A DNA stretch of 5,607 nt from positions 1 to 5,607 of the forward strand of contig JAADCW010000206.1 of assembly GCA_013154225.1 (NCBI GenBank), read 5' to 3'. Shown one piece after another: positions 1-5,607 of this stretch. Both the position numbers and the translations under genes were made by a program. The stretch is from Chloroflexota bacterium. Its GTDB lineage: Bacteria; Chloroflexota; Anaerolineae; Anaerolineales; DRMV01. Every line of letters starts with the position of its first letter. Within the stretch, counting starts at the first letter, position 1. The notes beneath the pieces are model-generated. The model ran no database searches. It saw only the letters and a list, made by a program, of their open reading frames with translations, and was not told where the DNA came from.

Positions 1-1976
1 GTTTCATCCACAAAACGCCCGCACTTGGGGCAAATTCTCTTTTTGCCTTTCTTGGAAGACGCGGCGCTGCCACCCGCCGACGTGTCATCGCTCGCGGCAT
101 TGACCGTTTGACTGCCGGTGATGATGATCGGCTGCTGCCCGGCAGGGCGCTGGGCCTGGGTTACACCGATATCGCGCATGGCGTCAACGCTCTTTTCCGC
201 AATATCCTGCACAGCCCGCAACGAGTCCTGATGGCTCCGCTGGATGGTATCGGCAATCTCGCGGCGGCTGGCATCTTTCTCGGTCAAAAGGCGCTCGTAC
301 ATTTCGCGCTCGCGCTGGGAAGCCTGCCCCTCCGCGGCCGCGCGATAGCGTTCCTGGAACGCCCGCGCCACTTCCGGCGAGTCTTTGGCTGCCATGGCAA
401 GAATCTGCTCTTCACTCATACCCTTGAGGGCTTCGGATTTCTTCAAATCGGCCAGCAGCCGCGCCTGCTCTGCGCCAGAAAGGGAAATCAGGGCTTCGGT
501 GCCCATCTGCGCCAGATATTCCATGCGCTCCAGTTCATAACGCTGGTCCATTTGCTTTTCCTGCAAGCGGAGTTCCCAGCGGCGAATCTCCATTTCCAGG
601 GCTGCGCGCTGACGGGCAAGTTCGTCTTCGCGGGCAATGCGGCGGTGCTCTTCCTCGTCCAAACGCTTGATTTCCTTCGTTTTGGCCAGAATTTGCAGCC
701 CCATCATGGCGTCGGCCAGATCATCTTCCCGCTCCCTCTGACGCTCCAGTTGTGCCAATTCCAATTGGGCGCGTTTCCTCTCCTCAGCCAGACGCATTCG
801 CGCGCGCTCGTTTTCGATTTCAGCCAGGAGCAACTTGCGGCGCTGCTCGATTTCCCAATCCGCGCGCTGGCGCGCCATCGCGATTTCGGCATCCAGCCTG
901 GATTGATCCAGACCAAATTGCTGTTGCAAGCGCAGGCGCTCCAGTTCGAAGCGCTGCTCGGCTTCCAGTTTTGCCAGCGTAAAACGCCGCGCCATCTCGT
1001 GATCTTCGGCTTCCTCTTTCCAGGTGCGCAGCAAATCCTGGCGCTCTTTTTCGCGCAGCAATTTCTCGCGGTCGATCTCGTCCAAAAAACGCTGGAAATC
1101 GGCTTCCGAACGCACCTCGTGCTTTTTGTCGCTGAGGAGCGCCTGCCTCATGCGCTGATAGAGTTCCACCCGACGTTCCTGGAGTTCAACCTTGCGGGTC
1201 TCTTCCACCAATTCCTGCAGGTCAATTTCATTTTGGATCTCGGCCATGGTCCGCCGACGTTTGAGGCGGATTTTGGCCATGGTCACCTCGCCTTCGCCCT
1301 CGACCTCTTCTTCCCATGCCAGCAGGGTATATTTTCCGCGCGCTTGCTTCAACTGATCGTAAGGCTCCAGGTTCAATTCCACCGCCCGCACCCGATGGAA
1401 CTTCAAGCCGGTATCCCGGAAGGTGTCTTTGAGCGCCTCTTCCAGCGCCATTTCCAGCACCTGAAGCGCCTGAGGATCGTCCACCAGTTCTTGCAATGTG
1501 CGCTGCCGCAGCCAGCGGTCGGCCACCTGCACCACTTCAGGGTAAAGGAATTGCCGCAAATCCTCATGGGTCAAGCGCTGCTTTCCTTTAAGAACATTCA
1601 CCAGGAATTTCCCGGCATCATCCACAGAGGCGAAGAGGCGAATGGTAACGCCAATGGGCAAGGGATCTTTGGTAAAACGCCCGCCCAGATGGAAGACGAA
1701 GTCCGCGGGGGTGGTATCCACCAGCAACGCGGTGGCATGATGCGGCAAGCCTTTCACCCAATCGCCAAGCCTTTGGCCCAGGTCGTCCAGGGTGTAACGG
1801 CCAGGGGGCACCACCCCGATGCTCTGACCGTCTTGCACGATCATCGCCTGGGTTCCCGGCTCCACCACCAATCCGCGGTGGAGCAAGCCTTTCAAATCTT
1901 CGACTTCGATGCGAACTGCAAATTCTTCAGGGTCCCGCCGCCAGCGGGTAATGGGTTTTTCACCGCGACCAAACAT
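1..1976 (-). CDS. SPFH/band-7 (flotillin-like) protein with long coiled coil and C-terminal zinc ribbon, 3' end cut by window
   Basis: The frame is open from ATG at 1976 to the left edge (658 codons, no stop), so the C-terminus is missing. Residues about 25-210 look like an SPFH domain: a PG-x8-G-x7-PGRY pattern (PG at 40-41, PPGRY at 57-61) starts the fold, and helices rich in LQELV/ALEEAL lie near 160-185. Residues about 225-495 are almost entirely charged helix (E, R, K, Q with regular L), a long coiled coil as in flotillins. A helical block around 500-560 includes SEEQILAMAAKDSPEVARAF. A low-complexity linker (about 605-645) leads into CPKCG at 649-653, the first knuckle of a probable zinc ribbon whose second Cys pair would lie outside the window. 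No membrane segment or signal peptide is visible. The SPFH-plus-zinc-ribbon layout resembles the Bacillus YdjI-type 'virion core-like' SPFH proteins (family knowledge). The likely role is an oligomeric scaffold; the exact function is unknown. It lies 18 bases after the membrane-anchored SPFH gene, probably co-transcribed. Confidence 0.85.
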   Translation of the reverse strand, partial: MFGRGEKPITRWRRDPEEFAVRIEVEDLKGLLHRGLVVEPGTQAMIVQDGQSIGVVPPGRYTLDDLGQRLGDWVKGLPHHATALLVDTTPADFVFHLGGRFTKDPLPIGVTIRLFASVDDAGKFLVNVLKGKQRLTHEDLRQFLYPEVVQVADRWLRQRTLQELVDDPQALQVLEMALEEALKDTFRDTGLKFHRVRAVELNLEPYDQLKQARGKYTLLAWEEEVEGEGEVTMAKIRLKRRRTMAEIQNEIDLQELVEETRKVELQERRVELYQRMRQALLSDKKHEVRSEADFQRFLDEIDREKLLREKERQDLLRTWKEEAEDHEMARRFTLAKLEAEQRFELERLRLQQQFGLDQSRLDAEIAMARQRADWEIEQRRKLLLAEIENERARMRLAEERKRAQLELAQLERQREREDDLADAMMGLQILAKTKEIKRLDEEEHRRIAREDELARQRAALEMEIRRWELRLQEKQMDQRYELERMEYLAQMGTEALISLSGAEQARLLADLKKSEALKGMSEEQILAMAAKDSPEVARAFQERYRAAAEGQASQREREMYERLLTEKDASRREIADTIQRSHQDSLRAVQDIAEKSVDAMRDIGVTQAQRPAGQQPIIITGSQTVNAASDDTSAGGSAASSKKGKKRICPKCGRFVDE

Positions 1977-1982
1977 GATATT

Positions 1983-1988
1983 CCTCCT
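1983..1988 (-). promoter_or_regulatory. Ribosome binding site of the zinc-ribbon SPFH gene
   Basis: AGGAGG on the minus strand sits 6 bases before the ATG at 1976, inside the 18-base gap after the TGA (1997-1995) of the preceding gene. It fixes the start of a gene whose stop is not in the window. The gap has no room for a terminator or a separate promoter, which supports co-transcription. Confidence 0.85.
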
Positions 1989-1994
1989 GATTTG

Positions 1995-3575
1995 TCATTT
2001 CTCCCCGTCTTGCTGAGGCCGCAGGGCCTCGCTCCGGCGGGAGAACATCAAACGAAAATCGGCCAATTTTTGCTCCAGGGAAGCCAGCGCCTTCTCCTGT
2101 GAGGGCGTGGCTTTGTCGGGAGATTGCAAATTGCGAACGTATTCCAGGAGTTCGTGCAACTCCACCAGCAGGGCTTCATCATAATCCAGCATGGCGTCCC
2201 ATGTGGTCTTGCCAATGCGCAAACTCGGGTCAACGTAAGGCGGACGCCCGAAATCGCTTCGCAAGACATCTTCGGCCAAATGCTCGGCCTCTTTTTCCAG
2301 CGTCTTGAGGCGCAGCGCCAGGTCGGTGTTGCCCTGCCGGAACACCCGCGACCGCCAGCCGTTCAACGCCTCGGCCAGGCTGCGCAGCATGGAAGCGCTT
2401 TGCTCCCGCACCAGGCGGTCGGCGCGGGCACGGTCCTGCCGGGCCAGGTCGTCCACCCGGGTATAGCCGTATTTTTGCCAGTTGGCTTCTTCGGCTCGCT
2501 CCCGTTTTTCGTAAAGCGCCTTGATCCCTTCCAGGGTAACTCCCAGCACGAAGCCCCACAATGGCGTCAACAAATCCCAAGAATCCCAAAAGGAATTATT
2601 ACCCCGCCACCAAAAGATCAAACGCGTAACCAGCAAAGCAATTGTCCACGCAGCCACGATAAAAGCCGTCCGCGGCACCCACCACCAGCGAGAAAGCCGC
2701 GGCGCGGGGAGCGTGGATTCCTTGTTTTGCTCAAACAAACGCTTCAGCAACGGATGCCGCACTTCCTTTCCCTGCCAGAGCGCCCGCACCGCGGCAAGCA
2801 CATCCTGGGCTTCCTCCGGGGAAGCGGCCTCTGAGGCGTCCAGCGGCGTCACCTGCACCTTCACGCCGTCGGCTTCCATTTCGCGCAGGAAGGCTTCCAG
2901 CCGCTCTTGCGCTTCGGCTGCCGCGATCTTGCCTTCGATTTGCAGGTTGTGCAACCGCTCTTCCAGCGCCAGGACTTTTTCTTCGATGCTGGCGCGTTTC
3001 TCCGGATCCCAGAAAAAGACCACCGGCGCGGCCTGGATAGCCAGCCCTTCAGTCGCGAGGAAAGGCCGCAACCGCTGCACCAGCGCAGCCTGCAGCCCTT
3101 CGCCGGGAACGCCGCGCGCCAGGTCGTCGGCCAGATATTGCGTGGTGACCGCACTCAGCGCGGCCTGGGCTTCCTCGGCGTTCAAAGACAACGTCACATG
3201 GTGCAAAACACCCGCAGGCGCTACCTGACGCGTGAAGAAAGCCACCGGGTCGCTCACCCGCACGCGGGCCACCAGGGAAAGATTGACCAAACGGCCTTCG
3301 CCGCTGAGCAAATAGGGCACCTGCACCGCGGCTTCGAACGGCTCTGCCGGAACCCAGCCCGCGCGCAAACCAATGCCCTGCCCGCGCAGGCGTTCCGACA
3401 CGCTCAAGACCCGATGCCGCCCCGGCTTGGGCCAGGTACGGGCCTGGCCGCGGGCGTCAACGGCCACACCGATTTTCCCGGGGGGGACGTCAAGGCTCTT
3501 GCCCCACCATCCGGGCAGTTCGCGCACAGCATATGCGCGCGCCAGGGGCAATGTATCTTGCAATTTCGCTGGCAT
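1995..3575 (-). CDS. SPFH-domain protein with central two-helix membrane anchor
   Basis: The product is 526 residues with no recognised gene name. Residues about 27-190 resemble an SPFH/band-7 domain: VPPGKIGVAVD, then a PGRH turn (51-54), the strand run FEAAVQVPYLL, and LVNLSLVARVRVSDPVAFF (96-114), which matches the usual 'V-x-Y-R-V-x-D-P' strand. Residues about 193-235 form a charged coiled coil (EEKVLALEERLHNLQIEGK). Two hydrophobic helices follow, about 300-322 (TAFIVAAWTIALLVTRLIF) and 335-354, joined by a short loop with W and D. They probably form a hairpin, leaving both long ends on the same side, likely cytoplasmic. The remainder (355-526) is charged and helical. SPFH proteins normally carry the membrane anchor before the SPFH domain; here it lies after it. 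The start is ATG with AAGGAGG 7 bases upstream, and it overlaps the stop of the metalloprotease gene by one base. The SPFH call is good; a role as membrane anchor for its neighbours is inferred. Confidence 0.8.
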   Translation of the reverse strand: MPAKLQDTLPLARAYAVRELPGWWGKSLDVPPGKIGVAVDARGQARTWPKPGRHRVLSVSERLRGQGIGLRAGWVPAEPFEAAVQVPYLLSGEGRLVNLSLVARVRVSDPVAFFTRQVAPAGVLHHVTLSLNAEEAQAALSAVTTQYLADDLARGVPGEGLQAALVQRLRPFLATEGLAIQAAPVVFFWDPEKRASIEEKVLALEERLHNLQIEGKIAAAEAQERLEAFLREMEADGVKVQVTPLDASEAASPEEAQDVLAAVRALWQGKEVRHPLLKRLFEQNKESTLPAPRLSRWWWVPRTAFIVAAWTIALLVTRLIFWWRGNNSFWDSWDLLTPLWGFVLGVTLEGIKALYEKRERAEEANWQKYGYTRVDDLARQDRARADRLVREQSASMLRSLAEALNGWRSRVFRQGNTDLALRLKTLEKEAEHLAEDVLRSDFGRPPYVDPSLRIGKTTWDAMLDYDEALLVELHELLEYVRNLQSPDKATPSQEKALASLEQKLADFRLMFSRRSEALRPQQDGEK

Positions 3576-4930
3576 TACCTCTCCTCCTTTCGGGGTTGTT
3601 TGAGTACGGGGGGAACGGTCAAACTGAGTTCGGCCTCGGCCCGACGGGCCAGTTCGGCCACATCGTTGGGGTTTTCCAGTTTCAGACGGCTGAGCAAAGC
3701 CAGCCGCGCGTCGGGGTTCAAGTCCGGGCGGGAACTCAACAAATCCCGCAAATCGCTAAGTCCGATTTGCTCTGGTTGGGGATCCACATTGGCGGCGATC
3801 AAAGCCAAGTAGGGCATGGCATACGCGCCTACCCGCGCTTCCGCCTGCTGATACAACAATTCGCCTACCGCGTAGCGCAGGGGTTGCCCCAAAACCGAGC
3901 CAAAATACTCGTCCACTTCAAGGGAAACGTTCGCCACAACGATGACTGCCTGCAAAGCCTGATGGGAAGCGGGCATATCCTCGCCAAAGAGCCACTGCAA
4001 CGACGTCAAGAGTGCCTCGCGGACTCGCTTAGCGTTGGGCACCTGAGGCGGCAGGCCCTTGACGGCTTTCACCACGTCTTCCAAACGGTGGGAAAAGCGC
4101 CGCGGCACGCCTTGCCAAAGGGCAGGCAAAAAGTTCTCGACCCATGTAGCCCAACCTTCTTCGACCAGTTGAGAAGCCTTAAACACCAAATTCGTCTGCT
4201 CTTCACGTAACTTGTCCACCGCGCTTTCAGCCGGACGCAGGCCAAAGCGGGCCGCGATTTCGTAGAGGGTGGCGCCCAGGCGAGATTTCACCTGCCCCAG
4301 GGTGCTGTAAACCTCCAAAAAGCCGTGCCCCAGTTTTTCATGCACCGCGGTAGCCACGATGCGGGGGCGAATTTCCGGGTGTTCCAGCGCGGCGCGGGGG
4401 GAAACCCCGCTGCCGTAGGAAAGCAGCCAGCCATTGATGTAACAGCCCACGCCGGGCAGGTTGTAGCCCAATGTGCCGCCCTCCCCACGTTCGGCTTGCT
4501 CGCGCGCCGCCGCGACCTCCTCGGCGAGCATTTGCTGACGGGCATGCTCCGACAGGTCGAACTGCCGCACCATGGGTGTGAAAAACTCTTCCAGGCTTTC
4601 GCAATACACGGTGGGGTAAGCCAGTTTGGCCGGCTCCGCGTAGCGCGCCAGGTGGAAGGTGTCCGCGAACAGGCTGTCCAACTCGTTGAGCCAGCCTGCG
4701 CCGGAAAGGTGCAACAAACCCTGCACGCGGGGCGAGCGCGCCGCGGCGCTCGCCTGCCCCAACGATGCCGCGCGGAGGTGTTCCGTTGCCGGCGGGTCGG
4801 GCCGCGGCGTTTCAGCCGCCCCCCGCGCGCGCAGGGCTTGCAAATCCTCTTCCAGGCGCTCTTCCCGCGCCCGGGCTCGCTCTTCCAGTTTGCGGCGGAA
4901 GGTTTCCGCCATGTCATCCAAACCGCTCAT
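3575..4930 (-). CDS. Putative zinc metallopeptidase, HExxGH type (M49-like signature)
   Basis: The product is 451 residues; no gene name is recognised. HEKLGH at residues 197-202 has the HExxxH spacing characteristic of dipeptidyl peptidase III (M49, HELLGH), one residue longer than the usual HExxH. EEGWATW at 257-263 lies about 60 residues later, matching the spacing of the M49 glutamate ligand motif (EECRAE). Expected zinc ligands are H197, H202 and E257 or E258, with E198 as the catalytic base. M49 enzymes are usually near 550-750 residues, and I see no wider similarity, so family membership is unproven. Residues 5-36 are a charged coiled-coil-like helix, and about 37-66 is an Ala/Pro-rich linker. 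A Gly/aromatic patch (GYNLPGVGCYINGW, 155-168) precedes the active site. No signal peptide or membrane segment is seen, so it should be cytoplasmic. I chose ATG at 4930 over an in-frame TTG at 4975 because AAGGAGG lies 9 bases before it, and the extension would place that site inside the coding region. The gene follows the WD40 gene and overlaps the SPFH gene. Cleavage of peptides or proteins is likely; the substrate is unknown. Confidence 0.75.
   Translation of the reverse strand: MSGLDDMAETFRRKLEERARAREERLEEDLQALRARGAAETPRPDPPATEHLRAASLGQASAAARSPRVQGLLHLSGAGWLNELDSLFADTFHLARYAEPAKLAYPTVYCESLEEFFTPMVRQFDLSEHARQQMLAEEVAAAREQAERGEGGTLGYNLPGVGCYINGWLLSYGSGVSPRAALEHPEIRPRIVATAVHEKLGHGFLEVYSTLGQVKSRLGATLYEIAARFGLRPAESAVDKLREEQTNLVFKASQLVEEGWATWVENFLPALWQGVPRRFSHRLEDVVKAVKGLPPQVPNAKRVREALLTSLQWLFGEDMPASHQALQAVIVVANVSLEVDEYFGSVLGQPLRYAVGELLYQQAEARVGAYAMPYLALIAANVDPQPEQIGLSDLRDLLSSRPDLNPDARLALLSRLKLENPNDVAELARRAEAELSLTVPPVLKQPRKEER
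3583..3589 (-). promoter_or_regulatory. Ribosome binding site inside the end of the metalloprotease gene
   Basis: AAGGAGG lies 7 bases before the ATG at 3575 and is itself made of the last codons of the upstream gene (the RKEER end of the protein). The upstream TAA (3577-3575) and this ATG share one base (TAATG). This layout usually gives translational coupling, so protease and membrane SPFH protein are probably made in a set ratio. Confidence 0.85.
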
Positions 4931-4939
4931 GTCATTCTT

Positions 4940-4946
4940 CCTCCTT
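4940..4946 (-). promoter_or_regulatory. Ribosome binding site deciding the metalloprotease start
   Basis: AAGGAGG sits 9 bases before ATG at 4930. An out-of-frame ATG in between (first base 4935) meets a stop after two codons, so it gives no product. No comparable site precedes the in-frame TTG at 4975, which argues against the longer 466-residue version. Confidence 0.8.
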
Positions 4947-4971
4947 CTCCATAACGAAGCGTCATGGTGAG

Positions 4972-5013
4972 ACAACGACCCAACGATCCGACCACACGAC
5001 TATACAACGACCC
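4972..5013. repeat. Short direct repeats in the WD40-metalloprotease gap
   Basis: ACAACGACCC (plus strand) occurs at 4972-4981 and again at 5004-5013, the second copy ending at the WD40 stop codon. Looser versions (CAACGATCCGACC, CACACGAC) lie between them, so most of this stretch is built on an ACGACC-like hexamer. It forms part of the 82-base gap between the two genes. I see no strong promoter, hairpin or terminator there: TATAGT (minus strand, 5004-4999) could be a -10 box but has no matching -35. The stretch may be a decayed simple repeat, a spacer or a protein-binding site; function is unknown. Confidence 0.5.
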
Positions 5014-5607
5014 TACGGCACCCCCCACAGCCGAATCGTGCCGTCATCCGACCCCGAGGCCAGCAGCGTCCCATCCGGCGAGAAGGCTACGCTGCGCACC
5101 CAGGCCATATGCCCCTCCAGAATGCGCACCAACGCCCCATCCGAAACCCGCCACAGCCGCACCGTCTTGTCCCACGACCCCGAGGCCAGCAGCGTGCCGT
5201 CCGGCGAGAAGACCACACTTTCCACACTGCTCGTATGCCCCTCCAGCGTCCGCACCAACGCCCCATCCGATACACGCCACAGCTGCACAGTGCCGTCCCA
5301 CCGCGACCCCGAGGCCAGCAGCGTGCCGTCCGGCGAGAACGCCACGCTGACCACCGCGTACTCGTACCCTTCCAGCGTCCGTACCAGCGTCCCGTCCGAT
5401 ACCCGCCACAGCTGGATTTCACCTTTTACGCAACGCCATGTCTCTTCATCTCGCTGGCTACAAGATACTGAGGCCAGCAGCGTCCCGTCCGGCGAGAACG
5501 CCACGCTGTACACTCCATCTGCATGCCCTTCCAGCGTCCGCACCAACACGCCGTCCGACACACGCCACAGACGCACCGTGTCGTCCTGCGATCCCGAGGC
5601 CAGCAGC
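5013..5607 (-). CDS. WD40-repeat protein, C-terminal part, 5' end outside window
   Basis: The frame is open from the right edge (first full codon at 5606) to TAG at 5015-5013, giving 197 residues of the C-terminus. A GTG at 5576 is only an internal valine, because the same repeat pattern continues upstream of it. Four full WD40 repeats and part of a fifth are visible, each with the order EGH, SVAFSPDGTLLASGS, DGT and VRLWRVSDG; the usual WD is replaced by LW. Seven blades are usual for a closed propeller, so at least two or three more repeats should lie upstream, possibly after an N-terminal effector or signalling domain, as is common in bacteria of this type. Blades are nearly identical except one that carries an insertion with two Cys and one where EGH has become EGY. 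WD40 propellers bind proteins or peptides; no enzyme residues are seen here. It is the first gene of the visible block and may share a transcript with the protease, although the 82-base gap leaves this less certain than the other links. Confidence 0.93.
   Translation of the reverse strand, partial: LLASGSQDDTVRLWRVSDGVLVRTLEGHADGVYSVAFSPDGTLLASVSCSQRDEETWRCVKGEIQLWRVSDGTLVRTLEGYEYAVVSVAFSPDGTLLASGSRWDGTVQLWRVSDGALVRTLEGHTSSVESVVFSPDGTLLASGSWDKTVRLWRVSDGALVRILEGHMAWVRSVAFSPDGTLLASGSDDGTIRLWGVP
5056..5607 (-). repeat. Tandem coding repeats of the WD40 gene, unit about 126 bases
   Basis: The plus-strand word GAGGCCAGCAGCGT, or its start, recurs at 5056, 5182, 5311, 5470 and 5596, giving periods of 126, 129, 159 and 126 bases (42, 43, 53 and 42 codons). 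Similarity is high at the DNA level, synonymous positions included, across most of each unit. This points to recent duplication or ongoing gene conversion rather than old blades under selection alone. The 159-base unit holds an extra 11 or so codons. Confidence 0.9.

Larger units (their letters stand above)
1..5607 (-). other. Putative operon: WD40, metalloprotease, membrane SPFH, zinc-ribbon SPFH
   Basis: All four genes lie on the minus strand, with junctions of 82 bases, a one-base overlap and 18 bases. The last three each have a strong ribosome binding site, and no terminator is seen in any junction. The promoter is not in the window. The link between protease and the two SPFH genes is strong; inclusion of the WD40 gene is plausible but weaker because of the larger gap. 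Confidence 0.65.

Noticed and set aside
108..2102. 664-codon open frame on the plus strand
   Set aside because: It is antisense to the SPFH coiled-coil gene. Its protein is a shadow rich in F, H, Q and L with no domain pattern and no proper ribosome binding site. The minus frame has a strong ribosome binding site, a clear SPFH domain and a zinc knuckle.
3478..3490. Run of seven G (plus strand) as a possible phase-variation or frameshift site
   Set aside because: The frame is intact through it, where it codes for VPPG of the SPFH domain. A single short run in GC-rich coding DNA is expected.
4288..4917. 209-codon minus-strand frame inside the metalloprotease gene
   Set aside because: It is an alternate-frame shadow rich in R, W, P and S. 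The overlapping frame carries the HExxGH motif and the ribosome binding site.
2124..4954. Further plus-strand frames of 200-300 codons (for example 2124-2834, 2907-3812, 3533-4210, 4325-4954)
   Set aside because: They lie opposite well-supported minus-strand genes, overlap one another in different frames, and give compositionally odd proteins. They result from codon bias in GC-rich genes.
4999..5027. Possible promoter before the metalloprotease (TATAGT as -10)
   Set aside because: No acceptable -35 box lies 16-18 bases upstream, where the sequence is a G-run inside the WD40 gene. One hexamer is not enough.
5056..5607. CRISPR-like regular spacing of repeats
   Set aside because: The repeats are coding, have a 42-codon period in one open frame, and the 'spacers' are also similar to each other; they are WD40 blades.

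Overview
The window is a single-strand block. Four genes, all on the minus strand, follow one another closely and look like one transcription unit read from right to left. The two outer genes are cut by the window edges. The sequence is moderately GC-rich, has strong AAGGAGG-type ribosome binding sites, and carries a near-identical tandem WD40 gene of the kind common in filamentous and multicellular-style bacteria. This fits a member of Chloroflexota (Anaerolineae-like), or less likely a cyanobacterium or a related environmental lineage. That placement is an inference from style, not from a marker gene.

Layout in transcription order. (1) 5607 to 5013 is the C-terminal part of a WD40 beta-propeller protein with four full repeats and part of a fifth. 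(2) After an 82-base gap, 4930 to 3575 encodes a 451-residue protein with a charged helical N-terminus and the metallopeptidase signature HEKLGH. A downstream EEGWATW could supply the third zinc ligand. The HExxGH form and its spacing to the glutamate resemble family M49 (dipeptidyl peptidase III). (3) The next gene overlaps its stop by one base (TAATG). It runs 3575 to 1995 and encodes a 526-residue protein with an N-terminal SPFH/band-7-like domain, a coiled coil and a central pair of membrane helices. (4) After 18 bases, 1976 to beyond position 1 encodes at least 658 residues: a second SPFH domain, a very long charged coiled coil, a flexible linker and the first half of a C-terminal zinc ribbon (CPKCG).

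The three complete or nearly complete genes are tightly coupled, and the encoded parts fit together. One SPFH protein has a membrane anchor and one lacks it but ends in a probable zinc-binding adaptor; two of the partners have coiled-coil segments; the protease has no signal peptide. My working hypothesis is a membrane-associated, cytoplasm-facing SPFH scaffold that recruits or controls an M49-like metalloprotease, with the WD40 protein as a possible partner or sensor. SPFH proteins controlling proteases is an established theme (HflK/HflC with FtsH, stomatin with its NfeD-type partner protease), but I do not recognise this combination.

No RNA genes, insertion sequences, CRISPR arrays, attachment sites or clear terminators were seen. 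The only non-coding stretches are 18 and 82 bases long. Long open frames on the plus strand are antisense shadows of these genes.
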